Positions 8,878-17,800 of a stretch of 54,984 bases of DNA are shown piece by piece (within the stretch, counting starts at the first letter, position 1; every line of letters starts with the position of its first letter). Source of the DNA: Bacteroidales bacterium (lineage in GTDB: Bacteria > Bacteroidota > Bacteroidia > Bacteroidales > P3); contig JAFVBF010000015.1 of the NCBI GenBank assembly GCA_017480145.1, positions 1-54,984 of the forward strand, read 5' to 3'. The translations under genes were made by a program, and so were the position numbers. The notes beneath the pieces were generated by a model. It did no database searches, was not told where the DNA came from, and saw only the letters and a program-made list of their open reading frames with translations.

Positions 8878-8912
8878 AAGGGAGAGGATTGATTTTCCCC
8901 TCCCTTATTTTG
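8878..8912 (+). terminator. Second hairpin between the tRNAs and the CNNM gene
   Basis: AAGGGAGAGG (8878-8887) pairs with CCCCTCCCTT (8897-8906) with one mismatch and a 9-base loop, followed by ATTTTG. It could be a backup terminator for the tRNA transcript. The surrounding stretch 8819-9059 holds no gene. Confidence 0.45.
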
Positions 8913-9027
8913 TTTATATATTACGGTATTGTTGATCAATCTGATGGCAGCACCCGATGCTTTATCACGAGGCAAAGGTAGAATGAGTCAGTCGCAAAAA
9001 GGTGGGCAAATATCTGGAATTTATTGT

Positions 9028-9035
9028 TACTTTTG
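9028..9035 (+). promoter_or_regulatory. -7 box for the CNNM/CBS gene
   Basis: TACTTTTG is an exact TAnnTTTG match ending 24 bases before the ATG at 9060. No TTTG box is evident 19 bases upstream. Confidence 0.5.
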
Positions 9036-9059
9036 CAATTTGTTTTCTTTTGAGACTTT

Positions 9060-10133
9060 ATGACACTACTGCTGATATATTTGTTTTCTGCCTTGGGGAT
9101 ATCTTTCCTCTGCTCCATTCTGGAGTCGGTGCTGATGTCTACACCGATTTCTTATATCACGATGCGGGAGGATGAAGGATATAAGCCAGCGACGCGTTTT
9201 AAGCGTTACAAGCAGGACACGGCCCGTCCCATAGCGGCTATCCTTTCGCTCAATACCATAGCGAATACGTTTGGTGCTGCTGGTGTCGGCAGCCAGGCAT
9301 CGGTGGTTTTCGGCAGTCAGTGGTTCGGTCTGGTTTCGGCTATCATGACTTTGATGGTGCTTATCTTTTCGGAAATTATACCTAAGACTATTGGTACTTC
9401 GCACTGGAAGCGTTTGATGGGTTTTTCCTCTGATGCCATTCATATTTTGATTATTATCATGTATCCTTTGGTGTGGCTGGTGCAGCTATTCTCCCGTTTA
9501 GTGGCTGCGCACCATGAGGACGAGAGCGGTGTGAGCCGTGAAGAGGTGGCAGCCATGGCTGATGTAGGCGAGGATGAGGGCGTGATAGACGAGGGCGAGA
9601 ACAAGATTATACAAAACGTAATAAAACTGGACAACATCAAGGCGTACGACGTGATGACGCCTCGCGTGGTGGCTGCGGTGGCTCCAGAGTCAATGACTTT
9701 GAGAGAGTTCTACCGAGAGGAGGAATTTGGCCATTTTTCGCGTATTCCGGTCTATGCAGAAGACCCTGAGTATATCACGGGCTATATCCTGCGTCGAGAA
9801 GCGTTAGAGTTGCTGGCGGAGGACAAGTTTGATGTTACGCTGGGTTCCATTCGTCGAGATATTCCCTATTTCAATGAGGAGATGTCTATCAGTGACATTT
9901 GGGAGTCTTTGCTGAAACACAAAGAGCAGATTGCGCTGATTATTGACGAATACGGTTGTTTTATGGGTATTCTGACGTTGGAGGATGTGATAGAAACCAT
10001 TCTTGGATTGGAAATCATTGACGAGAATGACGGGGTGAGCGATATGCAGCAATATGCCCGGGAGCGATGGAAACAGCGTCAAAGCAAGTTTAAGCCCATC
10101 CCCATTCACATGCCAGAAGATGTAAGTGAATAA
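9060..10133 (+). CDS. CNNM/HlyC-CorC family membrane protein with CBS pair
   Basis: The 357-residue protein has an N-terminal DUF21 (CNNM) membrane domain of about four segments (residues 1-145; LFSALGISFLCSILESVLMS, GLVSAIMTLMVLIFSEIIPK with the conserved EIIPKTIG motif), then an acidic linker with SREEVAAMADVGEDEG and a pair of CBS domains (VMTPRVVAAV; IALIIDEYGCFMGILTLEDV). The C-terminal CorC_HlyC domain of longer members is missing or very short, which is common in Bacteroidota. The family is linked to magnesium or other cation transport and homeostasis; the name haemolysin is historical. It is transcribed alone, convergent with ispE. Confidence 0.9.
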   Translation: MTLLLIYLFSALGISFLCSILESVLMSTPISYITMREDEGYKPATRFKRYKQDTARPIAAILSLNTIANTFGAAGVGSQASVVFGSQWFGLVSAIMTLMVLIFSEIIPKTIGTSHWKRLMGFSSDAIHILIIIMYPLVWLVQLFSRLVAAHHEDESGVSREEVAAMADVGEDEGVIDEGENKIIQNVIKLDNIKAYDVMTPRVVAAVAPESMTLREFYREEEFGHFSRIPVYAEDPEYITGYILRREALELLAEDKFDVTLGSIRRDIPYFNEEMSISDIWESLLKHKEQIALIIDEYGCFMGILTLEDVIETILGLEIIDENDGVSDMQQYARERWKQRQSKFKPIPIHMPEDVSE

Positions 10134-10198
10134 ATCTGTATGTGATTGGATATGTGCTGCGCTGTGGTGGTATTGTGCCTTCTCGGGTAGAAAATCCC

Positions 10199-10996
10199 CT
10201 ATTTGATAAAGATTCCGAATACGGCTGCGCCTGAGCCGGTCATCGAGGCATAGACTGCGCCTTCCTGATAGAATTGTTTTTTCAGCTGGGCGATGGCGGG
10301 ATGGTTGGGAAACACGGTTTTTTCAAAATCGTTTACAAATAAATCCCTCCATTCCGTAACGGGTTGTCGTAATGCCTCTTTGAGGTTTGGGGTTGCTATA
10401 TGGGGTTGGATGTTGCGTGGCTTGATGCCGGCATAGGCCTCTCGGGTGGAAACGCTGTCATCGGGTTTGCGGATGAATAGCCTCAGACCGGCATCTTCCA
10501 AAGAGAAATTTAGCAGTTCTTGCTGGTCTCCAATGCCAGTGACATAGGCTGCTTGGTTATGCACAAAAAATGGGCAGTCGGCCCCTAACTGGATGGCATA
10601 ATGGCACAATTGCTCGTCAGAGAGACTCAGTTTGTAGAGTTCGTTGAGCATTCGTAGGACGAAGGTCGCATCGGAAGAGCCGCCACCCAGTCCCGCCCCA
10701 AAAGGAATCTTTTTTGTCAGATGGATTCGTACTGCGCCGACTTTTAGTGGGAACTGTTGTTGTAAAAGCTTGTAGGCACGCACACATAGGTTGTCTTCTG
10801 TATTGCATGTTATTGGAATGCCGTCTTGTGAAAACTGGCAGTATCCATAGGGCTTGTCGGGTAGGGGGATTATTTCCAGGTCGTCGCATAGGTCGAATAC
10901 TGGCAAGAAGATGCTTTCCAGATTGTGGTAGCCGTCAGGGCGTCGTTCAATGACGTGTAGCCCCAGGTTGATTTTACAATTGGGGTGCGTCTTCAT
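10199..10996 (-). CDS. ispE: 4-diphosphocytidyl-2-C-methyl-D-erythritol kinase IspE
   Basis: The 265-residue GHMP kinase phosphorylates CDP-methylerythritol in the MEP pathway of isoprenoid synthesis. Diagnostic motifs are CKINLGLHVIERRPDGYHNL at the N-terminus, the ATP-binding glycine loop KKIPFGAGLGGGSSDA near residues 90-105, and a C-terminal SMTGSGAAVFG motif. It is the last gene of the tamB-to-ispE run, and its start overlaps the end of phoH by 23 bases, which suggests translational coupling. Length is slightly under the 280-residue average. Confidence 0.96.
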   Translation of the reverse strand: MKTHPNCKINLGLHVIERRPDGYHNLESIFLPVFDLCDDLEIIPLPDKPYGYCQFSQDGIPITCNTEDNLCVRAYKLLQQQFPLKVGAVRIHLTKKIPFGAGLGGGSSDATFVLRMLNELYKLSLSDEQLCHYAIQLGADCPFFVHNQAAYVTGIGDQQELLNFSLEDAGLRLFIRKPDDSVSTREAYAGIKPRNIQPHIATPNLKEALRQPVTEWRDLFVNDFEKTVFPNHPAIAQLKKQFYQEGAVYASMTGSGAAVFGIFIK

Positions 10997-11918
10997 AGGC
11001 TTGGATGATTTTTGTTACCAATCGGTGGCGAACCACGTCGCTGCGGTCAAGTTGTATGACCTCGATACCCTCTATGTTGCCCAGCAATTTGGTGGCCTGC
11101 ACCAATCCGCTTTGTTGGTGATGTGGCAAATCTATCTGCGTCACATCGCCTGTAACGATGAATTTCGCATTGCGTCCCATGCGGGTGAGAAACATCTTGA
11201 GCTGTGATGAGGTGGCATTCTGGGCTTCGTCGAGAATGACGAAAGCGTTGTCGAGGGTTCGTCCGCGCATAAAGGCCAGTGGCGCAATCTCTATGGTGTT
11301 GTCTTCCCAGTAGGAGAGCAATTTCTGCTGGGGAATCATGTCTCGGAGGGCATCGTATAACGGTTGGAGGTAAGGGTCCAGTTTGTCCCGCAAGTCGCCA
11401 GGCAGAAATCCGAGGTTTTCGCCCGCCTCGACGGCGGGGCGTGTGAGTACGATGCGGCGTACTTCTTTGTTTTTCAGGGCCCGCACGGCCATTGCCACGG
11501 CGGTATAGGTTTTCCCGGTACCTGCGGGGCCAATGGCAAAAACGATGTCGTTTTGGTGTATGGCCTTGACCAGTCGCTGCTGGTTGTGAGTGCGGGCTTT
11601 GATGAGGATGCCGTTGCGGCCATGCACCAGAATTTCATCGTTGGTTTCAGCTTCGGGCGTTGAACCCCCACTTTCAAAAATCTGCATGATGGCGTTTTCG
11701 TTGAGTTTCCCAAACTTTTCGTAATAGGTCATCATTGCCATCAGTTTGCCCTCGAAGTGGAGAATATCCTCATCGCTGCCAATGGCTTTGAGCATCTCGC
11801 CGCGGGCGATGAGTTTTATCTTTGGGAAAAGCAGACGCACAAAGTCGAGCAGTCTGTCGTTGGTGCCCCAGAAACGGCTGTAGTCAATCTCTTCGAGTGA
11901 AAAGATTTTCTCTTGCAT
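10974..11918 (-). CDS. PhoH family ATPase
   Basis: The product (314 aa from the ATG at 11918) is a PhoH/YbeZ-type ATPase with P-loop GPAGTGKT (about residues 130-137), Walker B VILDEAQN, and LTRMGRNAKFIVTGD followed by a QIDLPHH motif, all hallmarks of the family. PhoH proteins are cytoplasmic ATPases linked to RNA metabolism and, with YbeY, to rRNA processing; the substrate is unsettled. I chose the start giving MQEKIFSLEEID because the 22 codons before it (HPSSQSLRRTTNPTT) look non-coding and lengthen the protein beyond the family. It overlaps ispE. Confidence 0.93.
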   Translation of the reverse strand: MQEKIFSLEEIDYSRFWGTNDRLLDFVRLLFPKIKLIARGEMLKAIGSDEDILHFEGKLMAMMTYYEKFGKLNENAIMQIFESGGSTPEAETNDEILVHGRNGILIKARTHNQQRLVKAIHQNDIVFAIGPAGTGKTYTAVAMAVRALKNKEVRRIVLTRPAVEAGENLGFLPGDLRDKLDPYLQPLYDALRDMIPQQKLLSYWEDNTIEIAPLAFMRGRTLDNAFVILDEAQNATSSQLKMFLTRMGRNAKFIVTGDVTQIDLPHHQQSGLVQATKLLGNIEGIEVIQLDRSDVVRHRLVTKIIQAYEDAPQL

Positions 11919-11992
11919 GGTGGTTGGGTTTGTTGTTCGGCGAAGGGATTGTGAACTTGGATGAGTGGACCTCTGGTTCGTCACCTTTCGAT

Positions 11993-12973
11993 TTATTTCA
12001 TTTTGATGAGTGCGGCAGCGCCAAGTATTGCCACATTGTTTGCTGTCAATTGCGACATACGGATTTGGCAGGTGCCTTTGAATCCGTAGAGCAGGTGGCT
12101 TTCGAAAGATTCGCGCAGCGGGCGCAGCAATGGCTCGCCTACCTGTGCGGGACCCCCCATGAGAAATATGGCTTCAGGGGATGAGAATGCCACGGCATTG
12201 GCCATGGCCAAGCCTAAATAGCGTCCCGTGATTTCAAATGTCTGCACAGCCAATGGGTCTCCTGCATTAGCGGCATCGCCAAGATTTTTGCTGGTGATGG
12301 ATGACAGGGGAAGCGTGTGGTCTATCCATCCCGTTTGAAAGTTATGAGTCTCTGGCTTGTGGAGGGCATCGTAGGCGGCACGGAGTTCGGCATAGGTCTG
12401 GAGTATGCCTCGCGAGGCCGCATAAGCCTCGATACACCCATGCAGGCCGCAGCTGCACTGTCGTCCGTCGGGCATCACGATGGCGTGACCCAGTTCACCG
12501 GCTGCCCCCGTGGAGCCGAGCACCAGCCGTCCGTCGATGACGATGCCACTGCCTACCCCTGTTCCGAGGGTAAACATAATGAAGTTTTTCATTCCCTTAG
12601 CCCCGCCGTAGACATATTCGCCATAGGCTGCGGCATTGGCGTCATTGCTGAGAACCACAGGCAGGGAGAAATGCTTGGCCATTTCTTTCTCGAAATTGAG
12701 TACGCCATGCATGGTCAGATTCATGGCGTTTTCAACGCATCCTGTGTAGAAGTTGCCGTTGGGTGCCCCTATGCCGATGCCTTCGATTTGAGACATGTCA
12801 ATAGAGTGCGTCTCAATCATGGAACGTATGGCTTCTGCCAGATCGTTCACATATTGGCTGAAAATAGTGTATTGGCTGGTTTTCAGGTTTCGGCGTTCGA
12901 TAATCGTGCCGTCGTTGCGGACAAGGCCCATATCGGTATTGGTGCCTCCGATGTCAATTCCTATTGCGTACAT
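11993..12973 (-). CDS. ROK family sugar kinase (glucokinase-like)
   Basis: The 326-residue protein opens with the phosphate-binding motif YAIGIDIGGTNTDMGLV. It carries NDANAAAYGEYVYGGAKG, TLGTGVGSGIVIDG, and the ROK zinc-binding signature CSCGLHGCIEAYAASRG near residues 172-188 (Cys/Cys/Cys plus upstream GELGH His). This is the usual layout of bacterial glucokinases and N-acylhexosamine kinases of the ROK family; the exact sugar cannot be read from sequence. It lies between the phosphodiester glycosidase gene (23-base gap) and phoH in the minus-strand run. Confidence 0.92.
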   Translation of the reverse strand: MYAIGIDIGGTNTDMGLVRNDGTIIERRNLKTSQYTIFSQYVNDLAEAIRSMIETHSIDMSQIEGIGIGAPNGNFYTGCVENAMNLTMHGVLNFEKEMAKHFSLPVVLSNDANAAAYGEYVYGGAKGMKNFIMFTLGTGVGSGIVIDGRLVLGSTGAAGELGHAIVMPDGRQCSCGLHGCIEAYAASRGILQTYAELRAAYDALHKPETHNFQTGWIDHTLPLSSITSKNLGDAANAGDPLAVQTFEITGRYLGLAMANAVAFSSPEAIFLMGGPAQVGEPLLRPLRESFESHLLYGFKGTCQIRMSQLTANNVAILGAAALIKMK

Positions 12974-12996
12974 GGCTTGTATTTTGTTTTAAGTGA

Positions 12997-13947
12997 TTAT
13001 TCTGATTGTTTTTGTTCTATTGGTACTTCGTGTTCCGTGCGCAGTGCCTCAATGTAGAGAATGCTGGATACGTCACGTTCTCCCTCGTGGTCGAATCTCC
13101 GATTGTCGGAGGGATAATTGCGTACGGCAGACTGAGGCTCATTGTCTTGGGGATGCACATAAAAAGTGGAAGACCCCCCGCCGTCGAGGTTGATGGCATC
13201 GCGGCAACCGAGCCATCTCATCAGATTGCATAACTCATTGAGCGAAAGACCAGCTGCTTGGTTTCTGAATCGTCCATCGGCCACCAAAATAATTGCTGAG
13301 CCATCAGCACGTAGCCCTACAGCGGTACGGTTGTGACGGTGGGTGACAAAGGTTCGGTCGTCGCGTTGCGGAATGACACTGTCGTGGTAGATGAGCATTG
13401 GGCCAGCAGTCATGAGGTTGCGCCCGGGCAGGCTTGCCTCGTGGCAGCGGTTGCTGTCGGGTATGATGAAATTCAGAGCGCTGTCGGCAAGGCTCAATGT
13501 GGCATATTGGTAGTATTTTCGGTTGATGCTGTCGGTTTTGCCAGGCGTGTTTTCTCCCACCTCTACGCTGTCAATACGAAGGTAGCAGATAGGGAAGCCT
13601 TGGTCTATGTCGAAGAAACTGCCATTGACGGCGGCCAAAGCCTGATGGCGTTGTGCTTGAACTGACGTGGGTGACAGTTGGGGGTCATAGGCGTAGTGTA
13701 GTCGGTATATCTCCGTGGGAGGTATTTCCATCCAGAAGATGTATTGAGGATGTCCAAAAAGTGAGTCGGATAGGAACTGGTGTTGCAGGAATCGAATATT
13801 TTCTTGTCGCTCTTCCTGCCAGTTTGCAGAAACAAAACATAGCGAGTCGGAGTCTATGGCGCTACCTTGGGCATGACAAGCGCTGCATAAGTTGATGGCC
13901 AACAGGCATAGCATGAACAGGCGGCAACAGGGATGAAAAACGGGCAT
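12997..13947 (-). CDS. Exported phosphodiester glycosidase (NAGPA/DUF2233) family protein
   Basis: The 316-residue protein has a signal peptide (LFMLCLLAINLCSACHAQ) followed by a single NAGPA domain: ALAAVNGSFFDIDQGFP, LMTAGPMLIYHD, HRHNRTAVGLRADGSAIILV, and the signature DAINLDGGGSSTFYV. The family includes uncovering enzyme (N-acetylglucosamine-1-phosphodiester alpha-N-acetylglucosaminidase) and bacterial cell-envelope phosphodiester glycosidases. A periplasmic or surface role on a sugar phosphodiester is likely; the substrate is unknown. It follows the LytTR gene with a 12-base gap and precedes the ROK kinase. Confidence 0.9.
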   Translation of the reverse strand: MPVFHPCCRLFMLCLLAINLCSACHAQGSAIDSDSLCFVSANWQEERQENIRFLQHQFLSDSLFGHPQYIFWMEIPPTEIYRLHYAYDPQLSPTSVQAQRHQALAAVNGSFFDIDQGFPICYLRIDSVEVGENTPGKTDSINRKYYQYATLSLADSALNFIIPDSNRCHEASLPGRNLMTAGPMLIYHDSVIPQRDDRTFVTHRHNRTAVGLRADGSAIILVADGRFRNQAAGLSLNELCNLMRWLGCRDAINLDGGGSSTFYVHPQDNEPQSAVRNYPSDNRRFDHEGERDVSSILYIEALRTEHEVPIEQKQSE

Positions 13948-13959
13948 GTCAAACGAGGA

Positions 13960-14808
13960 TTATATTCTTGTGGAAAAGAGATGTGCCACCTCGGCGGCAT
14001 AGAGTTTGGAAATGGGAATGTCAGAAAGACCGCTGTGCTGCATTTCGGCATAAGCACCTGTGGAATCCTTTCTTATCAGTTTGATTTTTCGGAGGTTGAT
14101 GTAGTAGGAGCGATGGCAGCGAACCAACCCATTCTGACTGCAGGTCTCCTCGACGCCTTTCATGGAATTGCGTAAGGAGAAGCGCAGTATTTTGCCGTTG
14201 TCCTCATAGACAATATTGACGTAGTTGCCAGCAGATTCGACAGAATAGATTTTGTCAAGCCCGACAAGCAGTTTTGCAACATTTTTCTCGTCGAAAAACT
14301 GGACGACTTCGTCGGTGACATCCTGCAGTCCCTGCCGCAGGGTCTCGATTGTGGTTTGTGCTTCGTCCATTCGTTCGCGCTGCCCTTGCATCTCTATCCA
14401 GCACCAGTAGATCGCATAAGGAAATATCTGGACGGAAAGCCCTACCATGAGTGCATGGAGCAGTAGTTCGAAAAAGCTCCTGTGAAGAAAGAGGCTCATG
14501 AAAAGGTCGCCGAAAAGACAGGTGACAAGGATTTCTATAATCTGCCATTCAAGGAAGACTCTTTCGCTGATGCGCGACTGCTGAGTGCAGATAATCATCA
14601 GGGTGCGCGAAAGGGCTGTTACGGCCAGGACGATGGCGGCAAGAATGGGGATAATAAGTCCATCGTTTTCCTTCCATATAGTCCAGAAGGCATCGTTGTC
14701 CAGTCCGTAGTGCGGGTCATAGAGTACTGCGAACAGGATGACGAAGCAGGGAAGAGACAGAACAAAAACAATATTATTCTTTATGGAGTAGGCTTGTCGT
14801 GGTATCAT
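13960..14808 (-). CDS. Membrane-anchored LytTR-type DNA-binding regulator
   Basis: The 282-residue protein has four hydrophobic segments in residues 15-150 (for example IVFVLSLPCFVILFAVL and GLIIPILAAIVLAVTALS), a short coiled-coil stretch (MQGQRERMDEAQTTIETLRQ) and a C-terminal LytTR DNA-binding domain (YSVESAGNYVNIVYEDNGKI; FSLRNSMKGVEE; LVRCHRSYYINLRKI). There is no receiver domain, so it is not a standard two-component partner; a signal may be sensed in the membrane. It is wedged tightly between tamB (27-base gap) and the phosphodiester glycosidase (12-base gap), suggesting it regulates an envelope function. Confidence 0.88.
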   Translation of the reverse strand: MIPRQAYSIKNNIVFVLSLPCFVILFAVLYDPHYGLDNDAFWTIWKENDGLIIPILAAIVLAVTALSRTLMIICTQQSRISERVFLEWQIIEILVTCLFGDLFMSLFLHRSFFELLLHALMVGLSVQIFPYAIYWCWIEMQGQRERMDEAQTTIETLRQGLQDVTDEVVQFFDEKNVAKLLVGLDKIYSVESAGNYVNIVYEDNGKILRFSLRNSMKGVEETCSQNGLVRCHRSYYINLRKIKLIRKDSTGAYAEMQHSGLSDIPISKLYAAEVAHLFSTRI

Positions 14809-14835
14809 GGGATGAGATTCGTCTTTCGATTGGTG

Positions 14836-17800
14836 CTATTTTTTGCTGTGGGAGAAGATGTCTCCCCAGCGGTTGAAATCACGTGTCAGTTTGAGTCCGA
14901 CTCCCTGTTTGTAGGGCAGTTCTGTACGAGTGAAGTCGTTGGTGTTGGTGCGATTGAAGACAAAAAGATGGAGTCGGGGGTTAATCTTATAGCCTACCAG
15001 CACATCTCCGATTAGGTTGGTGGTGGCATCGTTCCCTTCGAGCGCGATGGCCTCGCCGCCATAGCCTAAGGTGGTCTCGAAATAGAGGCGGTCCCACTCC
15101 TTGCGAATGTCAATGTCGAATTGTTCGCGTGTGAGAGCCGTTTCGCCTTGGTAGCCAAAGTTGACATCGACAACCTGCACGACGTTGCTCACCATGTTGC
15201 CGAGGGTAGAGGTGGCAATGTTGTAGCCTCCGGCGGATGCGTTGTCTATCATCGAACTGCTGGATGTGGCGTTGGAGAACTGGCCGGTAAGCAGCAACGA
15301 CATGGCTTGCGTGATAACATCGCGCTCGTTGCTCCTATCAATATAGGCGGAGACTTCTTCTTCCACGCTTTTGTCTGCACCAGGAAAACGTATGTCGAAT
15401 GAGACGGAAGGATTGGCCAAGGTGCCTGACAGCACAATCACGTCTTCTACATTAACGGTTCGTCCCGATGTTTCAACGGACGTTCCCATGAGCGATGCCA
15501 GATTGGCGTGGACCAGGTGCGATGCCTTGATGTCGAAGATGGCGTTGTTGATGTTTCCTGGGAGGATGATGGTGCTGCCAGCATCAAGGGTGAAGTTGGT
15601 GGAGAGCAGCGAGAAGAGTTCGAGGACGAGACTTCCAGAAGAGAGTTCGTAGGAGCCTGTTACCGTTGAACTACCACCCTTCATGGATAGTAGCACGTTG
15701 CCCGACCCCGATGCTGTAAGTTTGGGTGCGATTTGCTGAAAGGTCATGGGTAGTTTGAGTCGTAGGTCGGGGGTAAGTTCCAGCGAGAGGGTCATTGTGA
15801 AGGGGGATGATGCGGCAGGTGTTTCGGCAATTTTGTCGTCCTGTCGTTCTGCCGAGGGGGAAACAAACGTGATGAATTGATTTTCGCTGACCATTTTGCG
15901 GTCATCCACGGGAATGGAGAGTACGCTGCCTCGATTTGTTCGTGCGGAGATGTTGAGTCTGAGGTCGTTCGAGCTTCCCTGTACGCGTCCCGAGAGGGCG
16001 GCCATGATAAGCCCTGAGGCCACATCGGGTCGTTCGGGAATGCTGAAGAGCATGAAGTTGTCGGCGTTCACGGATAAATCCATGTCGGTGGCTTGTAGTC
16101 CGTTGGTCAGTATGTATCCATCTATGGTGAGGACATGGTTCAGTGGGTCTCTGGCCTTGAAGTCCGACAGGGTTATGCGCTGGTTCTGTAAATGGATGGT
16201 ATCGGAGAATCGGTAGGTGACGCCAGTGGCTGCAATGGACAGAAGTCCTTGCTCAATGATGGCATCGCCAGTAAATTGAATTTGTTTCAATGGACCTCCG
16301 ATGTGTAGGTTGCCATGCATCTCGCCCTCGAAACGTGATGCGAAAGAGCTTAGCAGCGGAGTGACGGTCTCAAGGGGGAAATGGTCGAAGGTGGCATTGA
16401 TGTTGAGGATTGGTGATTCTTGCGACATGAGGATGCTCCCATCGGCTTTAAGGGGTACGTATCCGTCTGCTCCAGTAAGCGAGCGGGTGTCAAGTTGTAT
16501 GTTGAGCTGTTGCTGCTCTGCGTTCCAGTCGGTCTGGAGCGCAATCTGATCCAGCTGGTAGTCGTTCACCTTGCAATCCTGTATCTTGAGGTTGGCTTCA
16601 AGGTAAGGGGTTGAGGTTAGCCCCAGGAGTGTGACCATCCCGTTAATGCGACCATCCAAATCAAATCCGGAAGAAGCAAGCCATAACTGCGTAATCCATG
16701 CAAAATTCAAGTTGCTCAGCGTCAGCTGTACCTGGTCGGTCTGGGTGCTGTCTATGGCCAGCGATGCATTGATGGACTGTGTGCCGTCGGAGACTACGAG
16801 CGAAGGCAGGCTGTAGTGGCCTGACTGTATCTCGAACCCGTCGTCGCAACTAATGGACCAAAGCCGTTCGGCCAAGTTGAAACGACCATGCTGTAGGCTT
16901 ATGATATTGGTGGCACTGTCGCTCAGCAGGTTTAAGTCGATGCGCATATTGTGGATGTCGCCCAGCGATCCATTTTGCAGGCTAAGATGGGAACTGTCGG
17001 ACGATAAATCTGCCAGCAGGCTTACATCTTCCAATATGGTGGGTTGTCCTACGCATAGTTTTTCGGCATCAACCTGTAGGCTATATATTTCGTGGCGAGG
17101 CTTTCCAATGATGCCCACATCTCTGAGCGTGATAGCACTGGCTGTTATGGAGTCGGAGCGTAGCACTATTTTGAGGCTTTCGGCAGGACTGTAGGAACCA
17201 TTCAGGCTGGTGCCATTGGCGAGACATATCGGAATGTTGAACGGATGCAGTTGGTTGTATTCGCCTTTCCAGCGTGCGTTAAACGAAAAGGAACTCTCGG
17301 TGGGTGGAAGGGGCATCGGAGTGCCACGCCATGGGTTGAAGTTTGCCGGACAATAGCGTGTCATTAGGTCCTGTGCGATGAGTGGTAGTTCTTCGTAGTG
17401 CAACAGCCCCTTCATAGAGAAATTCAGCCAGTCGCTGGTGACAAGGATGTTTTTGTAATTTTCAATCTCTCGTATTGTGAGTAAGATGTTGTTGAGGATG
17501 ATGCTGTTGCCGTTGTATGTGAAAACGGTATTGGCCAGTGAGGCCGAGCCAGATAGGTTGTTCATGCTGTTGCCGTGTAGGTCGGCACGTAGGTGGGTGG
17601 CAATGTCCGAGGTGCTGTCGGTGGTCAGAATGTGCAGAGAAGAGAGTTCGCAGTGATTCACAAGGATGTCGGCATGAAGGGCTTGATTCTCATTGTCGTT
17701 GGCATAGGAGGCTTCTGCCGAGAGGGAGAGGAGTTCGTCGTCTATGTCCAAGTCAAATGATAGGTTGTCCTGTCCGAATGCGGCACTGAATGTGGCTGGC

